A DNA stretch of 64,000 bases from Protula sp. h YS-2021 (Eukaryota > Annelida > Polychaeta > Sabellida > Serpulidae). The notes under the pieces were generated by a model. That model worked only from the letters and a program-made list of their open reading frames with translations, made no database searches and was not told the origin of the DNA. The stretch spans positions 31,946,911-32,010,910 of the forward strand of contig OX457026.1 of the NCBI GenBank assembly GCA_949752745.1, in the 5' to 3' direction. Of this stretch, positions 18,701 to 35,481 are shown in pieces (positions within the stretch are counted from its first letter, which is position 1; each line of letters opens with the position of its first letter). The position numbers and the translations under genes are program-made.

Positions 18701-19358
18701 AAAACGATGAGTATTTGCTAGCCAGGAGCTTTTATTATGTCATTTGCGGGTCTCGGATGAGCGTGGCTTGGCAACGAACTGCAGCCGTTAAAACGTTCCA
18801 CCGGCGTTAATGCGTTTCTCTTCATCTACCATTATGCGTCGCTGAGTTGACTGCCGGATCCTTGAAGGTCATAATAACTCGGGAGGGAATGGAGGTGAAA
18901 ACTTGAGGTCTGCGCGCGGAGTAGAATTTATGTGCTTCTTGTGATGTGGATTATTCTTTAAGGTAATATATTCACTGTTTGAGCAGGCAGCATTTGTGTC
19001 CAGTTATTCTCATGGATCCCTGACATTTCTTCCAGTGACCTTCGTCAAAGTTAGTGACGTTTCGTCGAATCTGTGAAGAGCTTGCGGTTTCTTTAACACT
19101 TTTTTATTTCTGTCTTTTGATCTTTTAAAGAATTAACCTAGTTGTATATTTCACTTGCTTTGATGAACTTACAAACCCATTTGCGCAACATGCCTCACAG
19201 TAAATTAGACTAGGAATTTCTCACACATTCAGAAAGAAAACCCAGTACAGAAATGTTCTAGCCTACTGACTCTTGTGTTTCTCCTGATTTTGAAGCATTT
19301 AACTGAATTACATGTGTACTCTTTTTGTTTTTCTGCCAAAATCTAGTGGATATAGACT
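15786..19358. other. ELAV intron, middle part
   Basis: No recognised gene. It contains open but unrecognised frames at about 16.07-16.96 kb on both strands and a small hairpin at about 16388-16434 (atgccacgcttggg paired with cccaagtggcat). It also holds the nuclear-receptor-type palindrome at 18358-18380 and a moderately GC-balanced candidate regulatory block at about 18550-18900. Confidence 0.45.
18358..18380. promoter_or_regulatory. Perfect palindrome of two extended nuclear-receptor half-sites
   Basis: TTGACCTTGA (18358-18367) and TCAAGGTCAA (18371-18380) form a perfect 10-bp inverted repeat with a 3-nt spacer. Each arm contains TCAAGGTCA, the extended half-site bound by ERR/NR5A-class receptors. 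It may instead be a fragment of the repeat family seen at 40.2-40.8 kb, which carries the same motif. Confidence 0.4.
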
Positions 19359-19706
19359 TTAGAAAATGGGATCTGTGTGGCCAGAGAGCGGTCTGGCGAG
19401 GTTTTCGACCGCTTTTGTTTCTTTGTGTTTCATGTGACGACATTTTCTTAGTTGATGCCATTCCTTCAGTGCCAAGGCGTGAGTATTGATTCTTTGGATG
19501 CCCCAGCGGCTCTTGACTGTGACTATCTTTGGTGCCACATAGTGCAGATTCTTGGACACTTTTGGCTGTATTGTACGTTGCCTCTTGCTGACTACAACAT
19601 GGGCTAAATTGGGGTAATGCTGACCAGGCTTATCCAAAAATAACGGTAAAACTCGTGGAGGTTCAGTGTGGTATTGATCCGTCTCCCTTTCCGATAGGTA
19701 ACACAT
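19359..19706 (-). CDS. Unrecognised antisense coding-like ORF in an ELAV intron
   Basis: This is an uninterrupted minus-strand frame of 115 codons from ATG 19706 (open for a further 68 codons upstream) to TAA at 19361-19359. The region 19365-19660 is more GC-balanced than its surroundings and has natural-looking codon use. It encodes a basic, Lys/Arg/His-rich segment with VVVSKRQRTIQPKVSKNLHY, VKSRWGIQRINTHALALKEW and a C-terminus LARPLSGHTDPIF. I see no signal peptide, membrane segment or known motif. It could be a small nested gene, a retrocopy, or a terminal exon of an antisense gene. I do not recognise the family. Confidence 0.35.
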   Translation of the reverse strand: MCYLSERETDQYHTEPPRVLPLFLDKPGQHYPNLAHVVVSKRQRTIQPKVSKNLHYVAPKIVTVKSRWGIQRINTHALALKEWHQLRKCRHMKHKETKAVENLARPLSGHTDPIF

Positions 19707-21817
19707 CCTTTGAAATGTTCCACTTTTGCATTTTTTTTTTCTAAGAAGAGAGAGACTGCGATATATATAATAAGTGTGTGTGCTGTGAATTGATTGTGAT
19801 AAAAACCGAGTGGTGAAGTAATGTTCGTGGATTGTTGAGCATAAATGAATCAAAAAAGAGAAGTATTTGGCAGCTGAGATGTGATGGGAGGGGGTCTTTC
19901 TGTTTATCACAAGATTGGTGCATCCAGGCTATCTTCGCTATCTCACCTGAGCTCACAGGCGAATTTTCTGGCGAACGGTGGCAGAAATTTATCTCTACTT
20001 TTGCTCTGTGTGTGTGTGTACTGCGGTCTTGTGAAGGAGGCCATGGCTGCTGTTTCCAAAATGCAACATTCTGTGGTTCATTTGTCAGAAAAGATATGTG
20101 CCTTTTCTGCCCTTCACTGTCAAACATCGGTTCAGAAATCAGCGAAGCATCATTTTTCTGGCTGACAATTCCTGACTAGATTCTTTGCTCGGAATGAATG
20201 AAGAGTTTCTATTACTGTTGTTCACCTGGCAAGAATTGATACATACTTGACGGCTGCATTTGTCTGATAATAAGTTTTCACTTAGTCTTTACCGCTACTT
20301 TTAGAACCACACTGCCGATTAAGGTTGTTTGGGGAAAAAAAACAACGTACATGCGCCTGATAGAAGTGGCGTGGTCCGTCATCTTCCGTATCTTAACGTA
20401 AAAAGCCGAAAGGATGTATAAGGGTATGTTATGCGGGAAATCAGGAGCAACGCGTCGATATGAGAGCGTCCACAGATAGAATGTGGACGAGTAAACTTCA
20501 TGGACGTTCTGGGATGACATAAACCCGATAAATTCAACATTTATACAGTTGAAATAAAACATTAATGTCGATCGTTTGGTGAACGTTTTAATTTCTAAGT
20601 GCTTTTCTTTGTTCTCGGAGAGTTTAGGTAATTGGTAAAATTTCTGTTGTTGCCGAGGTAGATGCAGAAAAATGCCCTGTGCTTGAACCGCCAGCTCCTA
20701 GGTGTGAGAAAAGCTGACTCAATGTATTACATATCTTGCTCGGCGATGTGATATTGAGTTGCTTTATTAAAAGAAATTTATGCATTAGAAGCTTAATAAT
20801 TTCGCTACATTATGTCACATTTTTAAAATATTTGTTATGTATTAGCGTTTTAAGCTATTGTACTTCGATTAGAACGAAAGTAGGGGAGGGGTTGTTTCTT
20901 TTTTTTTTCTTTTTTGGATGTAATTTCAGTTGTAGTATAATAAATTTCTATGTCATCCCATCAGTCAAGAAGATCGATATCGTGCGTCGTACATTTTGCA
21001 GCAAAATACACACGACTGCCCCGACAGTAAACAAGAACAACAACAAAATGACTTATTGTTGTTTCTTCATAAACTCATTGGTGACCTTCTGATATTTTGT
21101 CTCTCACCCCGATGGATATTTTCAGAGCAAATTTCACCCAGGTTTTCATTGACACAAAAAAAGCAGTGACCTTTTCCGAGTTGCATCGGGAATAAAGAAT
21201 TGCTTGTATTTGTCGACTCACAGAGGAACAAAACATTGCTCATTGTGCCTTCTGTCGGGACATAGTCGAACCATTAATGTCATTACTTTGACTATTTTTA
21301 CTCTCTTTCCAAATTGACAAAACTCCTGCCTAGAAAGAAAAATTATATGCAAGATTGACATCTGAAATTCAAGTGTAATTGGTTTAGTGTAGGAGTGTTT
21401 CTTTCATGATGTTTTACTGATGGAATTGCAATCAAGACGCAGGTCTTCGATAGAGTGGAAGTAGTCGATTTGCTTTGGGTTTCCTTTTTTCGATCCCAAA
21501 CTACCATATCAGACTTCTTTTGAAGAGTGAAAAAAATGAATATTCACAGAATATTCAGCTTAATGTTTGGTTTTGTGGTTTCGTGTTCTAACTAATTATC
21601 TTGGAACTTAAAAAAGTTAATCCGCTTATATCTTCCGATTTCTTGATTTCTACAACTTCAGTTAGTTCGTGAGTCATTGTATCCAAATGAAATAAGCCAT
21701 GAAATCAGATTAATGAAATAAGAAAGTAATTATTTTAACAAAACTAGTAAAAAAGTAGAGATAACTGGACGACAAGCAAACATTTTTCTTCAGCAATTTT
21801 GTTGCATTTTGTTACAG
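19707..21817. other. ELAV intron, 3' part
   Basis: AT-rich intron. An open minus-strand frame at 19741-20127 abuts the ORF at 19359, but its sequence is His/Ser-rich and unconvincing. Nothing else is supported. Confidence 0.5.
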
Positions 21818-21921
21818 GTCAGAGTTTAGGTTACGGTTTTGTCAACTATAAAAATCCGGACGAAGCAGAAAAAGCTGTGAAAAATCTGAATGGTTTACGC
21901 CTACAGAATAAAACCATTAAG
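21818..21921 (+). CDS. ELAV/Hu-like, second half of RRM1
   Basis: This 104-nt exon is bounded by tttgttacag and AAG|gttagt. It encodes [20 protein letters not shown] and continues to LRLQNKTIK (residues 77-110). RNP1 is LGYGFVNY (79-86), with the aromatic residues used for RNA stacking. It begins with the last two bases of a Gly codon and ends in phase 0, so it can join either copy of the next duplicated exon. The intron before it is 7.5 kb. Confidence 0.96.
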
Positions 21922-23126
21922 GTTAGTTTTATTTAACAGAAACAAGGCTGGGAAATGTTCTGCTTTCGTAGCATTCAAGGAATTGGTCTTTGATGGGTCG
22001 TTCGTGTGCGTGGTCACGTGAGCGCAACATTGACCAATCAACTTTTTGCTAACAGGGCAGTTTTCAGTATCGTTGTTACTTGATTTTTTTTCTTGACGGC
22101 TGTTTCAAAGGTTTTAAAATAATAAAGTGAAGTCTGCGTTCCATTTTAATTCGGGTAACAGGTCTTGTACTTTTAAGATAACTTTTCGTTAGATTTTATG
22201 TGAATTTTTTTTTCTCCGAAATTTCAAATTTCGTAAAGTACATTTCATTAATGTGGTAAAAGGTTCTATTTTGTAAATTTGTTGATTCTATTTATATTTC
22301 GATGTTTTTTCTCAAAGGTGTGCCCTCGAAAACTTGATTTCCTTTGCTATTACGAGTCAGTTTATAAGAATATGTTATGAACATTTGGTAATATGTTTGC
22401 AATCGAGATGTTTTTTTTTCTCCCAAAGTTGTGCGACATCGTTCACTATCGTCAGTGTGTTTTTGAGTCGTCACACCGTTTTGTCTTTGCTCTTAGTTAC
22501 TGAATGTATTTAAAAGTCAAGCTTAATTAAGAAACCAATTATGTTCGGACCAAATGCTTGTTTCATATCCCGTTGAAAGTTTTATTTTATTTGGTGAAAG
22601 AATGAGTCTTTAAACGGGCCATTTTCCCTTTTTTGGGTGTGGGGGAGGGGGGGGGGCAGTGGTATTCACGGTAAACGTTTCATGTAAAATATCACAAGAG
22701 GTGAAGTTACCCCTTGTCCCTCGGCCAAATCTGTGGACTCAGCCGGTCCCAGACTGGGTTAAACCTAAGTACTAACAGTGTTGTCACCCACACCGCACGT
22801 AACGCTAGGATCCCATTGTAGTAAGTGCTTCCTGCAGGTCAAAATTTATGTGTGGTTTGCACTGGCGTTCTCGATATTTTTGTACTATTTTAAAAATTTG
22901 TTTGTCCCATTTTTATTATTAATACCGTGGTAGCTCAAGGTTTTATTGATATGTTGCCTTTATAACTTATTTGTAAGGCCTTGTTGGTTTTTAAATGTGT
23001 ACTGATTTTAAATTGATTAGCATTGCGGTATTATTGTTGCTAATTGTTGAATTGAGTTTGTACCTTAATTTTGTTATGATATGTTTGTTTGTTTTTTTTT
23101 CTTCTACCTGGCTATGTTTTCTTTAG
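21922..23126. other. ELAV intron before the duplicated exons
   Basis: AT-rich intron with a G-rich tract (22641-22656). No gene is seen. Elements that choose between the two RRM2 exons could lie here or in the next two introns. Confidence 0.6.
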
Positions 23127-25992
<2,866 letters not shown>

Positions 25993-26269
25993 GTATCTCC
26001 AAAGGTGTGGGGTTCATTCGTTTTGACCAGCGCTTTGAAGCAGAGAGAGCCATTAAGATGTTGAATGGAACCATTCCCGAGGGAGCAACGGAACCGATCA
26101 CCGTGAAATTCGCCAACTCGCCAAGCTCAACAAAGGCTGGTGTCGTGGCGGGGACGCCCACCGTGACGGCCGCCATGGCGTCGTACTTGACGGCGCCACA
26201 GTCCAGCCCTGCGGCAGCCCAGGCCAGGCGGCTACTGGGGCCCATACACCACCCCGCAAACAGATTCAG
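25993..26269 (+). CDS. ELAV/Hu-like, RRM2 second half and hinge
   Basis: This 277-nt exon follows atttcttatag and ends TTCAG|gtagtt. It starts with the two bases that complete Gly162 and encodes [20 protein letters not shown] (RNP1 KGVGFIRF, 165-172), the end of RRM2 ([17 protein letters not shown]), and an Ala/Thr/Pro/Ser-rich hinge leading to [16 protein letters not shown]. The [11 protein letters not shown] segment is typical of invertebrate ELAV hinges, the region that carries nuclear-shuttling and alternatively spliced segments in vertebrate Hu proteins. It ends in phase 2. A G run (26310-26322) sits about 40 bp past the donor. Confidence 0.95.
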
Positions 26270-26361
26270 GTAGTTAACTTTTTTTTGTGTTGTGTGTGTG
26301 TATGGGGTTGGGGGGGGGGGGGCAGTGGAATGGGCATTTCAAAGGAAGTCAGCAATGCTCT

Positions 26362-26921
26362 TACATTAGAGACCTTTTGCAAGAAGTAAAAACTTCTTAT
26401 TTTACGCCTCATTCTATTTTTATGAGTGCCGTGTTTAAAATAAAACGTTTCTTGAAAAGTTTTAACTTGGCAAACACGACTCAGAAGTAAACATTGCTTC
26501 TCAAGTAAAATGTTTTAACAAACTGATTATTTAGCACATTGGGGTATTTAATCATGTTTCTGAACACCTTGTATGCCTGTTAAATGTTTTATTCACATTT
26601 GAATCAGAGATTTAGCTGTAAAGTACGCTATAAAATCTCTCATGAATTTATATACATAGACACCTACCCTATAGATTTTACTTCGTTTCTACTGATAATA
26701 ACACAGCTTCGATTTATAATTAGAGTTTTGGTAACTGATTCAAATTATCTGACACTTGAAATGCGAACATAATATTATCTTACTGACACTTCTTTTTTTA
26801 GGGCTGGGGAACATTTTTCTGTTTTATTGAAAGTAAATTTGACTTCTTGCAAAGTACTGTTTGACAAAAAATTTTACTTCTCAGACGTAAAATTTGAAAA
26901 GTTAACCTCTTGCAAAAGGTG
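26362..26921. mobile_element. MITE-like DNA element, copy 1
   Basis: The terminal inverted repeats are about 40 bp: the left end reads acattagagaccttttgcaa (from about 26363) then gaagt..ttattttacgcc, and the right end gacgtaaaatttgaaaag..cttgcaaaaggt is its reverse complement. The interior carries aaataaaacgtttcttgaaaag and acagcttcgatttataatta, both found again in the longer relative at 39802-41615. There is no coding capacity. It sits in the ELAV intron just after the RRM2/hinge exon. Confidence 0.75.
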
Positions 26922-29816
<2,895 letters not shown>

Positions 29817-30745
29817 CGACTGTTGCTCTGGTGGTGTCTTTAGAGCACTTTAGGTATCCGTGGCAACGCATACTGAGCTGCCATAGTGTTACCAGTCGTT
29901 GAATATTCGGAGCCAAAAAAAAAAAAAAAAAAAGAGAGAGAAGAAGAGAGAGAGAAAAACTGTCATGTGTGACATGGCATTAGATGTTACAAAACCGCAG
30001 TGACTTGAAAACTGTTAAAAATTGAAAATCGCAGGAAAACCATTGTTTACGTTTTGTAAACAACCATTACAGTGCAGCTAGTCATTAAACAAAAAAGCGT
30101 GAAAAATGAAATGTGTGTGCCACTTAAAATCCCGGGTATTACTTTAAATTTTTAACAAAGATATGTTCTGCAGTCAATTCCATGTTAACAACGAACATGT
30201 TTTGTGTCACTTTTGGGTTTCATTTACTACTAAGCTGATTTCTTTCCTTTTTCACAATCTGAGTTTATTTACTGATTTCGTAACGAGACAACCATACACC
30301 AAACTTTATTTTACTAGCTTATTATGGTAGTGTATTTAGCTGTAGAATCTCTTTGTAGATTAAATTCTAGATTTAAAAAAGTGTTGAACTTGATATGTAT
30401 GAAAAAAAAAACGGATTGAAATCTGTTTAATTGTCGGGATACTTCCAGATTAACAATCCTGTTGATGAAATATGCAAAGTCTTCAGAAAGTCTCGCTATC
30501 CTGGGATAGGTGTGCCTGGAGGAAAATTAACAAGATTCTTTTGATGAAAATCTCGAATTTGAAACGATTTAAACCATTTGCTTTTTAACCTAAGAATCTG
30601 CTTTAATATGTCCTTGCGATTTTTTGCACACGTCACGCATTTTTCGCTTACAAATTTAGCTCCCGTTCATTACTGTCGGTTTGCTGTGTTTTTATTAGTA
30701 TTTTTTTTTGTCCAGGTAATAAAGGCGGGTGGGTTCAATGTTGAG
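29817..30745 (+). other. ELAV 3' UTR (minimum extent)
   Basis: The region downstream of the stop is AU-rich, with a 19-A run and purine tract (29915-29955). The first clear AATAAA is at 30718-30723, followed by a G/U-rich stretch (ggcgggtgggttc), a plausible cleavage site near 30740. ELAV-family genes often use much more distal sites, and further AATAAA hexamers occur, for example near 36015 and 36328, so the true UTR may extend several kilobases. Confidence 0.5.
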
Positions 30746-33738
30746 ATATAGTCTAAGGAGAAGCCATATTGTAGTAACAAAGTGCTACTTGTATTTTGTT
30801 TAAATTTAAAGTGAAAGTGGAATCTCAATTTATTGTATGCATAAAGGTATTATATTGATAATTGTTTGAACGTCTCGCTGTCAAAGTGCACACTTTATAG
30901 CAGTTGATTTCTTTTTATTATTATTTTTTCATCCTCGCGGTCTGTCAATCGAAAATTTTGTTTTTGTAAGCAGTGTTGTTATATAAATTGTTTTGATGTT
31001 ACGGATGGTTTTTGTTGTACTGTTTAGTATGGCACCTCTTTTGTAAAGAAACCGATCAAATCTGACTTCCAAAAAAAAAAAAAAAAAAAAAAAAACTGTA
31101 CATAGTTGGCTAATTAAAATTTAGAGTTGTTTTTGAGGCTCCTTTTGAAGCCTCAAATTTGACACACAAAAAAACCAATTCACCTTCAACTTACGTGTTG
31201 ATGCGGCAGTGCTTGAGTAACTTAATGTACCATGATCGTATACTGTTGAAAAGTTTTATATTGCTACTCGGTACCTAACTTTATTGTCAAAAGTTATTGT
31301 TGAAATGTTGAATGTCGCGAGCTGTGTTGCGAAGTATATACTGGTAGTAGCTGAGAGAGTGGACGCAGTGACGCAAGGGTAGCGTAGAGTAGACCTCACG
31401 TTGAACTGTGTATGCGGATAGTCCCTGAATTTTTAGCGGAATTGTGTGGAAGTAGAATGTACTGCGGATATCGTGATATGTGCCTGTTTATAACGCCCGC
31501 CTGTGTTTTGACGATATTCTGAACTACGATTTAAAATTTAAATTATTTTTAAATTAATGGAAGACTTAAAAGTTAAACAAGAAAGGGTTCGAACTAATTC
31601 TAAAAACACCCTGCAAATGATTCAAATACCCAGAAGCATGCAACTATTTTAGAAAGATACTCTGTGACTTTGTTGATGTGGTGTGTTGGGTGAGGGGGTA
31701 GGGGCATTATTGACTGAATTGCGATTTTTTTTTACAAGCTAAACAGGTGTTCAGAAGTATTGGGATATATATGATTTATCAGCACTTCAGACGCAGGCAG
31801 AAACTTGACTCTATAGAAATCGATGCGCTCTCATCGACTTGTAGGTTTGTCAATCAGCGCTTTGAAAAGTTTTTCAAAAAAGTCGATTTTAAAATTAGTT
31901 GCTATGGAGATTTTGAGTTGAGTTCGATAAGATTTTATGAGTTATTATTGCGTTCTTTCACTCGCCAATGTCAGATATGGATTCTTGATATTTCTGAACA
32001 TTTTTGTTGGCTTTTCTTCCCTTTTGAATGTACGTACAGGAAAAGTCGGTACGGCTTTTAGCGACAAGCACGGCAGAATTTGATGAATATGTAACACAGA
32101 CTACACTGCGCTATCTATGCGTGTGACGTAATCTTTGAATCATGCATTAGTGGTCCATCTGCTCTGTGGCGTCCGCCCAATGGATTTTTTTTATTTAATA
32201 TTCAGAGTGATTTAGGGTACTGTGGTAACTACTAAATTATCTGGATCAGACCAGCTGTAAATTCAGTGAAATTTGAAAAGATGAAATAACCGTGACGACT
32301 AAGTTTTGCATGTCTTAAGAATTCTGTTAAGCTGCGGATGGGTGTGACTGTAAATATTTTTAACTAGAAAAACTATTTTTGCCAATATGCTTATTAAGTA
32401 AGAGCAGATATTATCCTTGGATTGTTGCTCCTTATTTTGTTAAAATGAATCAGGATCATGAAATCCGCAATGTTGAAAAAAAAGTGAAGTAATTATTTAA
32501 ATTGAGTCATTTCGAAGACTGCAATAGTGTCCTTAATGGAATTTATGTGTTGAATGGGGATTGTTCGATCATGTAATCAAGATTTTTTTATGTTCGAGGT
32601 CGATTCTAATTGCTCTGAGTTTGTGTTTTGTCTTAATTTATTGTTACATTATGTGTTTATGCGTAGCTTAGCTTGTAACCTATTGTTCTAATGTTATGAC
32701 GGAGAGCGTTAAAAAAGTCAACACATCGGTATCTCGGTGAACTGCCAAGATTGCAGCGTTTAATTGATTTCACGATTTTTTTTATTTTAACGTAGTAAAT
32801 TATTTTACGCGTTTTTTAATACAGATACTGGGAGTAAGTGAATCTAGGGGAGACGTATGATACACACAGACGAATTTTATGATCATTTTAATTACATTTC
32901 ATGATATTTCTGTATTTGGTTTTAGGTCACAATTAGAAACTTTGTTTGGTCAAATATTTGATGTCGATGAAATATTGGCTGTTTAAGCGCATGTGGCGTG
33001 ACGTGATTTTAATCGTTTGACTGTGGCAAGCTTAAATTGTTTTAGTTGAGGGTCACAATGTATTGGTTATTAGCTAGTTATTTATCTTAATATATATGTG
33101 GAGTATGCTTTCAATTCAGATTTTATCTGATATGCTCGTATCTTAATCTAACACGGTAAGGAAATATTCCCCTTACAACTTAATTTCAGCTTGATAATTA
33201 AGACCAGTCACTCCAGCATCCTTTTGCTTTATTGTCAGAAGAAAATCTTGGTCTCATATTTTACAATCTTTTAGTTTATTTTTAATTTGCATCGAGTTTT
33301 ATTTTCAGTATTACATACTGTAATTTGAACTCATTCTATGTGGCACAGTGCACGATACTAAATGATCGACTTTTCGCAATAAGTTATCGCATTGTATTTA
33401 GTTTGTTTTCGCGTTTTATGTCAAGTCATAAAAGAATAAGATTACATATAAGTTTATTTGTGTTTTATTTTATTCGTTTTGGTATACGAGTGTTGTGTGT
33501 GGATGTTCAACCCCTCCCCTAAACCTTTCCCCTGAGAAGTTCTTATTTTATTTTACTTACGTGAACATAGTTAATTAAGTTAAATTTAAGGCAAAAATCA
33601 TGCAATACAGAGAAGTAATGTACGGTTTATTTGCAGTTACACACTAAGTTACTTCCCGATTCATATGCTTTTTTTATTTGATTACCTTTATTTACACATC
33701 ACTTTTCTTTTGCTTTATTTTCATTTTTGTTGTTTTTT
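30746..33738. other. Non-coding DNA downstream of ELAV
   Basis: AT-rich, with a poly(A) tract at about 31071-31093. No supported gene. It may be a long-UTR extension of ELAV. Confidence 0.5.
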
Positions 33739-33882
33739 ATGCTGCGTTCATACTACGGAGTTATTATGACGTCAGTTGTGACGAGACCAGGCTTGTCGAG
33801 TCGCGGAGTGGCGACCAGAAAATTTGGCCTCAGGCAAAATCACCTGTAGCCCTTCACGTTTGAAATAGTGTGAACAAGGCAT
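33739..33882. mobile_element. Possible short MITE with imperfect inverted ends
   Basis: ATGCTGCGTTCATACTA (33739-33755) and tagtgtgaacaaggcat (33866-33882) are imperfect reverse complements (13 of 17). The interior contains a GC-richer segment with a small hairpin (gtcgcggagtggcgac). The family is not recognised. Confidence 0.35.
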
Positions 33883-35448
33883 GATAAAAATTCACTGCAT
33901 GTCTCTCCAAGTCAAGTTGCATTCGATTATTTCGCTTAATTGATTTGGGATCAATATTGATTAATATGAGTGGTTAGCTGAGCTTGATACAGTTGAAAAA
34001 ATAATTGTGTTGACGGTAAATTGTGTAGTCAGATACTGAATATAGCAGCTTTGATTAAGTTAAAACCAATTCTTTTTGAAGAAAAGAAGTTGGGGTATCA
34101 GATCAGATATTTGATTGACAACACAGCGTGATACTATATGTAGCATCTAAAGAATTTAGCAAATTTAATCTGCCTCCAGTTTCAACATGAAATTCCATGG
34201 TCTTCCAAAGCCAATGATAACAATTTTCATGAGACGGGCATGTCTGCTGTTGTGATTGCTGTTTGCTTCTTCGTCACGTGGTATTGCTTGAAGGGAGTCT
34301 TCGTTTTCTGACCTGGTTACATATTCCTGAAAAGCTTGTAAAACACTGATTAAATATAATCTTATTGAAAGCGGATTACGTCATGTGTTACTCTTTCTTG
34401 CACATAATTGATAGGAGGGTAAAATAAATAATAATAATAATAATAATAAAAAATTTAAAAAATTGCGCATTTGTGGGCGAATTCCTCGTTAACGCGAAGT
34501 TTTAGATTAAAAATTAAAAGAAAATGTGATAGTATGCTATGGGGTAAATCCGATTTTCGTTCGTTTGTTTTCCGCCAGGTTTCTGGGATTTCTAATAGCT
34601 TTACTTGCGAATCAATTGTTAAATTCTTGTTATTGTTGAGAAAGGAATTGTACAAACTGTTGCATTGTCTTAGAATAGACGTGTTTGTGAGTCCTGCTTG
34701 ATGTTGAAAGGTGGCCCTGAACTCTGTAAGCAAAGCCAATAGGGTTATTGAAGTGGCATTGAATTATTGAAATAACGCCAGCTGTCATTTCCTTATAGTT
34801 CTCTGAATATTACATTAGACATATACAGCGGGTAGCGCCTAATAGAATATCCAGTGTGACATCTGGAAATTACCCGAGCCCAAGCGGCCTAATGGTATTA
34901 TTTGCCTGAATAGGCAAGTTTGTTTCGGAGTTTTGTATAAATACTCCAGGGTGTGTATAGAATTATTGATGAGACTCGCAAAAGGCTTTTGCCACGGGCC
35001 GAATTATCGATCCCGCTAAAATCGATTGCACCAACGATCTCGTATTCAGTTGAGGGGAGGGGGTTAGGTTTTCCGCCGCTGAAGTAATGCCATGATTAAT
35101 AGAGGGAGGAGCACTTCTTTCTGGGTTTGTTTCAGTGCAGCTCTAAATTTGCTGTAGAATTGCTTTATGGCGTGCTTTTGTATTGCCATCGCCCAGCCGA
35201 TCGATTATTGAACAGCTTCGCGTTACCCCCCGTTCTCATTCATGCGCTAAAACTAAGCCTTTGTTTTAAGCAGAACGAGGCACTCGGTGACACGGCAACC
35301 GTTTAATAAAAAAAGAAGCAGGGGTAAATGTACATGAACAAAGTAGAAAAGATGCGTAATTCAGCAGCATGCCAGCGACTAAACGACTGGCTTTTCTATT
35401 TATAGCTCATGAGTCACAGGTAACAGAAACAATAAATTAATCATAAAA

Positions 35449-35481
<33 letters not shown>

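Noticed and set aside
34455..34739. Minus-strand 94-codon open frame
   Set aside because: No motif, AT-driven composition and no splice or start context.
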